6,405 nucleotides of DNA, taken from an uncultured Peptococcaceae bacterium (GTDB taxonomy: Bacteria > Bacillota > Peptococcia > Peptococcales > Peptococcaceae). Below the pieces are notes generated by a model, which did no database searches, was not told where the DNA came from, and saw only the letters and a program-made list of their open reading frames with translations. The stretch covers positions 1-6,405 of the forward strand of contig CABVBB010000129.1 of NCBI GenBank assembly GCA_902496505.1, written 5' to 3'. Shown piece by piece: positions 1 through 5,045 of this stretch (position 1 is its first letter; each line of letters starts with the position of its first letter). Position numbers and translations under genes: made by a program.

Positions 1-744
1 GCCGGTCCGGAACTGATGATGAAATTCTTCGAACAGACCCAGACGTTTGGCGTAGAAACGATTTTTGAGCACGTGGAATCTGTCGAGCTCACTGGTGATG
101 TCAAAAAAGTGCATACCAATAATGGCGTGCACGAAGCCCGCGCAGTTATCATCGCTTCCGGCGCTAAGCCCAAAACTTTAGGCGTCTCCAATGAAGGAAA
201 ATTCCGCGGCCGCGGTGTATCCTACTGTGCGACCTGCGATGGCTTCTTCTTCAAAGATCAGCCAGTTGCAGTTATCGGCGGCGGTGATGCTGCTGTCGAG
301 GAAGCACTGTATCTGACCAAAATGTGCTCCCATGTCACGCTGATCCATCGCCGCGATCAGCTGCGTGCCAACAAAGCCGCGCAGACCCGCGCTTTTGCCA
401 ACGAGAAGCTGGATATCATTTATGACACCTTCGTCGATGAGATCGAGGGCGTTGACAAAGTCGCTCAGCTCAAGCTGCGCAACAAAAATACCGATGAAGT
501 GACTACTCTGCCGGTCAATGGCGTGTTCATCTTTGTTGGCTATCAGCCGAACAATGATTTCTTCCCGCCGGAATTGGATGTTGACAAACAGGGTTATCTC
601 GTGACCAACGAAAATCTGGAGACCAATATCCCTGGTGTCTTTGCCATCGGCGACGTCCGTCACAAATCGCTCCGCCAAGTCACTACAGCTGTTGGTGACG
701 GCGGCTTAGTCCTGCACGCGCTGGAAGGCTATCTGGAAAAATAA
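1..744 (+). CDS. trxB: Thioredoxin reductase (NADPH), 5'-truncated by the window edge
   Basis: This is a flavoprotein that passes electrons from NADPH through FAD and a redox-active disulfide to thioredoxin in the cytoplasm. The open frame runs from base 1 (Ala-Gly-Pro-Glu-Leu, the usual GPEL segment of the family), so the gene begins upstream; about 247 of a typical 310 residues are present and the N-terminal FAD-binding GxGxxG part is missing. Visible motifs, in order: the active-site CATC(D) at 226-237, a second nucleotide-binding motif GGGDAAVEEA, the NADPH-phosphate-contacting HRRDQLRA, and the C-terminal FAD motif (AIGDVR followed by RQVTTAVGDGG). The CATC spacing and the HRRD motif favour a true NADPH-type TrxB over AhpF or ferredoxin/flavodoxin-NADP reductases. 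The gene ends at TAA 742-744. A small membrane-peptide gene starts 24 nt later, before any terminator, so the two are probably co-transcribed. Confidence 0.96.
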   Translation, partial: AGPELMMKFFEQTQTFGVETIFEHVESVELTGDVKKVHTNNGVHEARAVIIASGAKPKTLGVSNEGKFRGRGVSYCATCDGFFFKDQPVAVIGGGDAAVEEALYLTKMCSHVTLIHRRDQLRANKAAQTRAFANEKLDIIYDTFVDEIEGVDKVAQLKLRNKNTDEVTTLPVNGVFIFVGYQPNNDFFPPELDVDKQGYLVTNENLETNIPGVFAIGDVRHKSLRQVTTAVGDGGLVLHALEGYLEK

Positions 745-754
745 TTTTGGAAAC

Positions 755-759
755 GAGGT
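755..759 (+). promoter_or_regulatory. Ribosome binding site of the 42-aa membrane protein
   Basis: GAGGT lies 9 nt upstream of GTG 769. It is the main reason for accepting the small gene and for choosing GTG over the internal ATG at 808. Confidence 0.55.
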
Positions 760-768
760 CCTCTCTCC

Positions 769-897
769 GTGTCTGTTTATAACCGTAAAAACAATCGCAG
801 ACAAAAAATGATCTTGACTATTTTAGTGGTTTTGCTCTCTATTGGTCTGCTGCTGCCCTCTTTGGCTCAAATCGTTTATGCACTGATGGGCATGTGA
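769..897 (+). CDS. Small single-pass membrane protein, 42 aa
   Basis: A GTG-started frame of 42 codons ends at TGA 895-897. A GAGGT Shine-Dalgarno motif at 755-759 lies 9 nt before the GTG. The product has a strongly basic N-terminus (MSVYNRKNNRRQK), then a hydrophobic stretch from about residue 14 to 40 (MILTILVVLLSIGLLLP, then SLAQIVYALMGM). This fits either a single transmembrane helix with the N-terminus inside, by the positive-inside rule, or an uncleaved signal anchor; SLA could also be read as a weak signal-peptidase site. It sits between trxB and the terminator at 911-950, so it is probably the last gene of the trxB transcript. I do not recognise a family. Its layout resembles other tiny Bacillota membrane proteins such as Prli42-like or DUF4044-like peptides, but this is resemblance of shape only. 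An internal ATG at 808 has no ribosome-binding site and is a less likely start. Confidence 0.68.
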   Translation: MSVYNRKNNRRQKMILTILVVLLSIGLLLPSLAQIVYALMGM

Positions 898-910
898 CCA
901 GACCACCTGT

Positions 911-950
911 AAACGCCTCAGCTGTCTTCGGACGACTGAGGCGTTTTTTT
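911..950 (+). terminator. Intrinsic terminator of the trxB transcript
   Basis: A long hairpin has arms 911-926 and 931-946. The lower stem AAACGCCTCAG pairs with CTGAGGCGTTT; above it there is one C-A mismatch and one G-U wobble, then GTC/GAC closes a UUCG tetraloop (927-930). Seven T residues (944-950) follow the GC-rich stem. It lies 13 nt after the stop of the small membrane-protein gene. Confidence 0.95.
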
Positions 951-1024
951 GGGCTTGCCCTAAAGCTGCTGTCCCTAAAAATCTTTCTGTCGGTTTATAA
1001 TTCTGCACTTTTTTACAATCTTTA

Positions 1025-1033
1025 TGGTATACT
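1025..1033 (+). promoter_or_regulatory. Extended -10 promoter of the diguanylate cyclase gene
   Basis: TGG followed by TATACT (1028-1033) forms a TGn-extended -10 element. No good -35 hexamer lies 16-18 nt upstream, as expected for extended -10 promoters. Transcription would start near 1040, giving a leader of about 90 nt before the TTG start. A perfect TATAAT also occurs at 996-1001 but lacks both a TGn extension and a recognisable -35, so it is the weaker candidate. Confidence 0.6.
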
Positions 1034-1040
1034 AAGAGAT

Positions 1041-1107
1041 AAGTACTTACCCGTCAAAAATCCCTGATTTTTTGTGACTTATACTGACTGATAGCTCGCC
1101 CTCAGTC
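1041..1107 (+). promoter_or_regulatory. Structured 5' leader of the diguanylate cyclase gene
   Basis: Two inverted repeats lie between the promoter and the ribosome-binding site. The first pairs GTCA plus AAATC (1053-1062) with GATTT (1066-1070) and TGAC (1075-1078) across a CCT loop, with a small bulge. The second pairs GACTGA (1086-1091) with TCAGTC (1102-1107) around a 10-nt loop. Neither resembles a c-di-GMP riboswitch: the conserved GEMM core is absent. The stems are short and A+T-rich, so a regulatory role is only a possibility. Confidence 0.25.
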
Positions 1108-1118
1108 TATCCCTTATC

Positions 1119-1124
1119 AAGGAG
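1119..1124 (+). promoter_or_regulatory. Ribosome binding site deciding the TTG start
   Basis: AAGGAG ends at 1124 and lies 8 nt before TTG 1133. The alternative in-frame GTG at 1124-1126 overlaps this site and so cannot be served by it. Confidence 0.8.
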
Positions 1125-1132
1125 TGAGTGAA

Positions 1133-2986
1133 TTGAAACGAATTGTCCGCCAACGCCAGCAGCTCACGCTCCTGCTATTAATCTGCTGTCTCGTCCTGAC
1201 CAGCCTGGTCATTTTCATTTTTCATCAGCAGCGTCAGGAACTGGAGCAGCAATTTGATACGCTGATCCGCAATAACCTCGCCGAATTGACGAACAATCAG
1301 ATCGTCCTAGCTAATGGTATGGTATCGGATGGTCAAGTCCTCCTACAGTCTTTGGCCAGTACGATCGCCTCACAGGACCCTGCTCTCAATGATGCCTGGC
1401 TGCCCGTTTTTTTGCAGACCCTTACCGAGCACAACCCCAGCTATCGCATCCATTACCTCTCTGCAGACAGTCTCCAGAGAGTTGTCGATTCCCCAGAGAC
1501 TACGCCAGCCAACCGCCGGATCGCGCAGCGTGTATTGAGCGGCGAAGCTTTCGTCTCCAAGGTCTTTTCCTCCGAGCGTTTAGGCGGCAGTTATTTTGCT
1601 CTCGTACAGCCCATTTGGCAAGACGGCGAACTGCTTGGCGCTTTGCGGATGCCTATCAGTGCTGAGCTGCTCATCACCGATTATCAGCAGAATCAGCTCT
1701 CCTCGCAGCTCTTTCGCTGCATCATCAATGATGAGGGCGATATCATCTATTCCAATGGCAGCAAATATCCTACCAACGGCAATCTATTTGAATCCATGCC
1801 GATCAACAGTGTGGATGGCGATACCATCGCCCAGCTCAAAACCAACGTGCTCAGCGGCAAGCCAGCCACTTATCAGATCCAGGCCAAGGGCAGACAGTAC
1901 TATGTATCGATGGGCACGCTCCAATGCAACAACTGGCACGTGGTCAACTTCCTGCGCTCAGCTGATGTCACCTTGGATTCCTCTGGCGTCATCAAGAGCA
2001 TCCTGGCCAGCGGTCTGCTTTTGATCCTGCTGACAGCGTGCAGCGGCATCTGCATCTTTTGGCTCCTGCTGCGTCAGAAAAAACGGCTGGATATGGAAGA
2101 AAAGCGCTACACCATCCTGGAACAATTCACCGACACGCTGCTCTTTGAATACCACTGCGATACGGGCATATTGAGCCTGACGCCCAATGCCCGTCAGCAT
2201 TTGCAGCTGGATAATCTGCAATTCTCCCCGCTGACTGCTGATCGTGAGTCCTTCCCCTTGTTCCATCCCGACGACTGGCCGCTGTGGGAAGCGCTTCTCA
2301 CTATCGCCCCCACACCCGAACAAGCTGAGCAGACCTTTAGCCGCGAGCTGCGGCTATTGAGCGGTGACGGCCAGTACACCTGGTATGACTGCCAATACAA
2401 ATATCTTTTGGATGATGTTGGCAAACTCTCGCTCATCATTGGCAAGCTCTCCGATATCACCGCCCAGCGCGGCCGTGAACTCGCCCTCAAGGAGCAGGCT
2501 CGCCGCGATCTGCTGACCGGCCTGTACAACAAAAGCGGCGAAGAGATCATCGACCACTTACTGCCCGCCTGCGGCAGCGGCATCTTCTTCATGCTGGACC
2601 TGGATAATTTCAAGACCATCAACGACACCTGCGGCCATGCCGTCGGTGACGCCATCCTCACCAGCCTAGGCGATATCCTGCGCAGCATTTTCCGCAGCGG
2701 TGACATCCTCGCCCGCATCGGCGGTGATGAGTTCGTCATCTTCCTGCCTGGCACGGCTACTCCCCACCTGGCTGAACAAAAAGCGCAAGCTTTGTTATTG
2801 GCCATCCAAAACCAAAAGATCGACGACGCAGCGGATATTCCGCTTTCTGCCAGCATCGGCATCGCTCTCAGCCCGCAGGACGGTGTCACCTACGCCGAGC
2901 TCTATCAGGCTGCTGATCATGCCATGTATGTGATCAAGCAGCAAGGCAAACACAGCTACGGCTTCTATCATCCTTCAGAACGATGA
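1133..2986 (+). CDS. Membrane-bound Cache-PAS-GGDEF diguanylate cyclase
   Basis: The 617-aa product is predicted to make cyclic di-GMP from two GTP in response to an extracytoplasmic ligand. The start is TTG 1133, chosen because AAGGAG is correctly spaced for it. Residues 11-30 form a first membrane helix. About 31-280 are extracytoplasmic and resemble a Cache sensor (GGSYFALVQPIW, then DGELLGALRMPIS, and a second half ending WHVVNFLRSADV). About 288-314 form a second helix. About 325-445 look like a PAS fold ending in the usual GKLSDIT segment. The GGDEF domain fills 455-617: DLLTGLYNK, LDLDNFKTINDTCGHAVGD, an intact GGDEF at 530-534 (2720-2734), and the terminal SIGIAL and AADHAMYVIKQQGK motifs. 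RSGD at 521-524, five residues before GGDEF, is an intact inhibitory I-site, so product feedback is expected. There is no EAL or HD-GYP domain, and it appears monocistronic. The ligand is unknown. Confidence 0.94.
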   Translation: MKRIVRQRQQLTLLLLICCLVLTSLVIFIFHQQRQELEQQFDTLIRNNLAELTNNQIVLANGMVSDGQVLLQSLASTIASQDPALNDAWLPVFLQTLTEHNPSYRIHYLSADSLQRVVDSPETTPANRRIAQRVLSGEAFVSKVFSSERLGGSYFALVQPIWQDGELLGALRMPISAELLITDYQQNQLSSQLFRCIINDEGDIIYSNGSKYPTNGNLFESMPINSVDGDTIAQLKTNVLSGKPATYQIQAKGRQYYVSMGTLQCNNWHVVNFLRSADVTLDSSGVIKSILASGLLLILLTACSGICIFWLLLRQKKRLDMEEKRYTILEQFTDTLLFEYHCDTGILSLTPNARQHLQLDNLQFSPLTADRESFPLFHPDDWPLWEALLTIAPTPEQAEQTFSRELRLLSGDGQYTWYDCQYKYLLDDVGKLSLIIGKLSDITAQRGRELALKEQARRDLLTGLYNKSGEEIIDHLLPACGSGIFFMLDLDNFKTINDTCGHAVGDAILTSLGDILRSIFRSGDILARIGGDEFVIFLPGTATPHLAEQKAQALLLAIQNQKIDDAADIPLSASIGIALSPQDGVTYAELYQAADHAMYVIKQQGKHSYGFYHPSER

Positions 2987-2992
2987 GCTTGC

Positions 2993-3035
2993 AAAAAAAG
3001 GCGGTCAATGTCCGAGCAGACATTGACCGCCTTTT
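2993..3035. terminator. Bidirectional terminator between convergent genes
   Basis: A perfect 17-bp inverted repeat has arms 2996-3012 and 3019-3035 around a 6-nt loop (CGAGCA). A run of seven A residues (2993-2999) on the left gives a U-tract for minus-strand transcripts leaving the LysR gene; TTTT at the right end gives a weaker one for the cyclase transcript. The hairpin starts within 10 nt of the cyclase stop and ends 9 nt before the lysR stop. Confidence 0.93.
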
Positions 3036-3044
3036 GAGGCTGTC

Positions 3045-3992
3045 TTATTTTTTCCCCACACCATGCAGCGCTTCTAAAAAATCTGCAAACGCCTGCACTA
3101 GTGGCGAAGCCGCCGACTGTCTGGGAATGACTAAACTATTGTGGAACGCTGCCTTCTGCCGGATGGGGATGAAGCCCACCTGCTCCCGCATGCTCTGATC
3201 GTGCAAAGTATCCGAATCCGGCGAGGCCCAGCGCGTGCCCAGCCCCATATAGCCCTCATCGATGATCTTGCTGTACAAAATATAACCATTGCTCGCCACC
3301 GCGATCTCCGCCGGCGCTGTGATGTACTGCTGGATGATCCGGCTCCAAAAGCCATCTGCAAAATCATTCTTGGCATAGATGACGAAGCGGCCGCCCCGCA
3401 AAAGTTTATAGGTCACACTCTTGTACTGATACAGCTTGGACTGCCTGCTCACGATCAGACAGACCTGATCCTGCTCCAGCGGCCGAAAGCTGAAGGCTTC
3501 CCCATATTCCTCCGGCACCAGGCGGCTCTCAGGATCATCCAATATCGGCAGCACGCCCACGCTACTATCCAAGCGGCTCAAAAGCTCCAAGCATGCGCCA
3601 AAATCATCCTCCACATAATGGATCTTGACCTGCGGATGCAGCCGCGAAAATCGGATCACCGCCTCATTCATGAAGCGCACGCTCTCGATCTTGGTCGCTG
3701 CCACTGTCAGCTCACCAGCATACGCTTCTGCATCAGAGGCTTGGCTGAAGCGCCTCTTGAATGCGGCTATCTCTCCCTGGATAGTCTCCGCCAGCCCAAT
3801 AGCCCCAAGCCCCGCCTCTGTCAGCTCCACTCCATAAGGCGTCCGTACAAACAGCGCGCAGCCCAGCTCCGTCTCCAGCTGCCGCAGTACCCGGCTCACA
3901 TTCTGCGCCGAGGTATGCAGAAGCTGCGCGCTCTTATTCACCGAGCCCGCCCGCTGCAGCGCTTCCAGATACAGCAAATATTCCAGCTTCAC
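3045..3992 (-). CDS. LysR-family transcriptional regulator
   Basis: The 315-aa product is a cytoplasmic DNA-binding regulator of usual LysR length. The N-terminal winged helix-turn-helix spans about residues 2-61: the recognition region SVNKSAQLLHTSAQNVSRVLR (17-37), then QLETELGCALF and the wing TPYGVELTEAG. A linker helix follows (about 62-88). The effector-binding domain starts near residue 95 (GELTVAATKIESVRF) and continues to about 300, including the typical RFSRLHPQVKIHYVE segment. The start is GTG 3992, because AGGGAGG lies 8 nt upstream; an earlier in-frame ATG at 4013 would add seven residues but has no spaced Shine-Dalgarno. The gene is convergent with the diguanylate cyclase and divergent from the carboxypeptidase gene. 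LysR proteins commonly act on the divergent neighbour and on themselves, so control of the carboxypeptidase is plausible but inferred. The effector is unknown. Confidence 0.93.
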   Translation of the reverse strand: MKLEYLLYLEALQRAGSVNKSAQLLHTSAQNVSRVLRQLETELGCALFVRTPYGVELTEAGLGAIGLAETIQGEIAAFKRRFSQASDAEAYAGELTVAATKIESVRFMNEAVIRFSRLHPQVKIHYVEDDFGACLELLSRLDSSVGVLPILDDPESRLVPEEYGEAFSFRPLEQDQVCLIVSRQSKLYQYKSVTYKLLRGGRFVIYAKNDFADGFWSRIIQQYITAPAEIAVASNGYILYSKIIDEGYMGLGTRWASPDSDTLHDQSMREQVGFIPIRQKAAFHNSLVIPRQSAASPLVQAFADFLEALHGVGKK

Positions 3993-4000
3993 CGCTGATC

Positions 4001-4007
4001 CCTCCCT
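4001..4007 (-). promoter_or_regulatory. Ribosome binding site deciding the lysR GTG start
   Basis: On the minus strand AGGGAGG lies 8 nt before GTG 3992. The upstream ATG at 4013-4011 lies before this site and is preceded only by AAGG directly abutting it, too close to function. Confidence 0.8.
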
Positions 4008-4029
4008 TTGCATCCTTGTCTTCCCCTTG

Positions 4030-4059
4030 ATTATACGGGCTTACCAAAAGGACTGTCAA
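4030..4059 (-). promoter_or_regulatory. Near-consensus promoter of the lysR gene
   Basis: On the minus strand a perfect TTGACA (4059-4054) and a perfect TATAAT (4035-4030) are separated by 18 nt. Transcription would start near 4023, leaving a leader of about 30 nt before GTG 3992. This is the best sigma-A-type promoter in the window. Confidence 0.85.
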
Positions 4060-4072
4060 TGCAGGACGAACG

Positions 4073-4108
4073 TTTCCCCAATCAGACTTTCCTGGAAAAA
4101 GCTTTTCC
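4073..4108. promoter_or_regulatory. Candidate operator: repeated TTTCC half-sites between divergent promoters
   Basis: TTTCC occurs at 4073, 4088 and 4104 on the plus strand, spaced 15 and 16 nt apart, and the complement GGAAA occurs at 4094. Together they form two overlapping inverted repeats: TTTCC-T-GGAAA (4088-4098) and GGAAAA-AGC-TTTTCC (4095-4108 with its flanking G). The segment TTTCCTGGAAAAA (4088-4100) fits the loose T-N11-A pattern of LysR sites. The right end overlaps the -35 region of the carboxypeptidase promoter. Binding by the adjacent LysR regulator is inferred from position alone. Confidence 0.4.
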
Positions 4109-4131
4109 CCGACGCACACAGATGGTATAAT
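4103..4131 (+). promoter_or_regulatory. Promoter of the carboxypeptidase gene
   Basis: TGG followed by a perfect TATAAT (4126-4131) makes an extended -10 element. The matching -35 position (4103-4108, TTTTCC, 17-nt spacer) fits the consensus at only three of six bases and overlaps the candidate operator. That suggests a promoter open to activation or occlusion there. The predicted start near 4138 leaves a leader of about 22 nt. Confidence 0.75.
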
Positions 4132-4159
4132 GAAGCTATTCCATCAAGGAGGCTCGATC

Positions 4160-4894
4160 ATGAACAAACATCATGTCAAATATCCCCTGCTGATCCTGGT
4201 GCTCTTGGCCGCGCTCGGCTTTACCACTACCGCCTGCGCCAATGACAGCGAAGCACAGGCCGCCCTGCGGCGCATCGCTCCCCGCGTCACTCCGCAAATG
4301 GCCTTGGTCGCGGAGACTGCCCAGATCAAATTCGACAGCTGGAAGCTCATTTTGGCCAGCGAAAAAAGTCCGCTGCCTGATGATTTTACTGTAGAAGTAT
4401 CTAAGCTGCCCAACGGCAAAGAATTCGACAGCCGCGCCATCGGCGATCTGGAGGCTATGCTGGCCGCTGCCAAAGCAGACGGTGTCAGCCTCACGGTCGT
4501 CTCCTCCTACCGTTCCTATGATTACCAGGTAGGACTCTTCAACCGCAAGGTCAACCAGTACAAAGCCAAAGGCTACAACGACACCGATGCCTACAACATC
4601 GCCAAGACCATCGTCGCTCTGCCCGGCACCAGCGAGCACAATCTCGGCTTAGCCGCCGATATCGTCACCCCCAGTTACATGACACTGGACGACGGTTTCG
4701 AAAACACGGCCGCCTTCGCTTGGCTCTCCACCCACTGTGCGGACTACGGCTTCATCCTCCGCTACCCCAAAGATAAAGGCGACATCACCGGCATCATCTA
4801 CGAACCTTGGCACTACCGCTACGTCGGCCACACCGCCGCCAAAGAGATCATGGAAAAAGGCCTCTGCCTGGAAGAATATTTAGGCCAAGTCTGA
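4160..4894 (+). CDS. Exported VanY-type D-alanyl-D-alanine carboxypeptidase (peptidase M15B)
   Basis: The 244-aa product is a predicted zinc peptidase that removes the terminal D-Ala from peptidoglycan stem peptides outside the cytoplasmic membrane. The start is ATG 4160, placed by AAGGAGG at 4146-4152 with 7-nt spacing; an in-frame ATG at 4130 lies inside the -10 element and cannot be used. Residues 1-27 form a signal peptide with a hydrophobic core (YPLLILVLLAALGF). The VanY domain covers about 75-240. SSYRSYDYQ matches the family's conserved SxYRSxxxQ; SEHNLGLAAD at 158-167 is the SxHxxGxAxD motif, with H160 and D167 as zinc ligands; EPWHYRYVG at 215-223 supplies catalytic E215 and ligand H218. 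All expected catalytic residues are present. It appears monocistronic. Vancomycin resistance should not be assumed, as no vanA-, vanH-, vanX-, vanR- or vanS-like gene is nearby; housekeeping wall trimming is more likely. Confidence 0.93.
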   Translation: MNKHHVKYPLLILVLLAALGFTTTACANDSEAQAALRRIAPRVTPQMALVAETAQIKFDSWKLILASEKSPLPDDFTVEVSKLPNGKEFDSRAIGDLEAMLAAAKADGVSLTVVSSYRSYDYQVGLFNRKVNQYKAKGYNDTDAYNIAKTIVALPGTSEHNLGLAADIVTPSYMTLDDGFENTAAFAWLSTHCADYGFILRYPKDKGDITGIIYEPWHYRYVGHTAAKEIMEKGLCLEEYLGQV

Positions 4895-4933
4895 TCCAAA
4901 ACGTGCCGCAAAATATTAGGCAAACTTTTACTG

Positions 4934-4984
4934 AACGCTTCTCACAGACAGCAGGCTTGCATCTGCTTGTGAGAAGCGTTTTTT
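4934..4984 (+). terminator. Intrinsic terminator of the carboxypeptidase gene
   Basis: A 13-bp perfect outer stem has arms 4934-4946 (AACGCTTCTCACA) and 4968-4980. An inner stem AGCAG/CTGCT (4950-4954, 4963-4967) is offset by a 3-nt bulge. Six T residues (4979-4984) follow. It begins 39 nt after the carboxypeptidase stop. Confidence 0.94.
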
Positions 4985-5006
4985 GCTGCATTTGGCAGCT
5001 TTTCCA

Positions 5007-5015
5007 TGTTATAAT
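5007..5015 (+). promoter_or_regulatory. Extended -10 promoter of the lipoprotein gene
   Basis: TGT followed by a perfect TATAAT (5010-5015) forms a TGn-extended -10 element 22 nt downstream of the preceding terminator. No convincing -35 hexamer is present at the right distance. The predicted start near 5022 gives a leader of about 24 nt. Confidence 0.7.
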
Positions 5016-5045
5016 GAAACTGACTCATACAAAGGGGGGATCGAG

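Noticed and set aside
178..678. A 166-codon minus-strand open frame opposite trxB
   Set aside because: It is antisense to the conserved CATC and NADPH-binding region of trxB and has no supporting signals.
1034..1132. A possible c-di-GMP riboswitch ahead of the diguanylate cyclase
   Set aside because: The conserved GEMM core and tetraloop-receptor sequences are absent; only short A+T-rich stems are present.
1124..1132. GTG 1124 as the start of the diguanylate cyclase
   Set aside because: The codon overlaps the AAGGAG ribosome-binding site (1119-1124), which is correctly spaced for TTG 1133 instead.
2194..2889. A 231-codon minus-strand open frame inside the diguanylate cyclase gene
   Set aside because: It lies wholly within the PAS-GGDEF coding region, which has intact motifs. 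The Ser/Arg-rich product looks like a frame shadow.
3141..3998. A 285-codon open frame on the plus strand opposite the lysR gene
   Set aside because: It is antisense to a clearly recognisable LysR protein, has no ribosome-binding site, and its Arg/His/Leu-rich, low-complexity product matches nothing. It arises from the C-rich strand bias.
4160..4894. A vancomycin-resistance vanY within a van cluster
   Set aside because: No ligase, dehydrogenase, dipeptidase or two-component genes are nearby. VanY-family enzymes are common housekeeping proteins in Bacillota.
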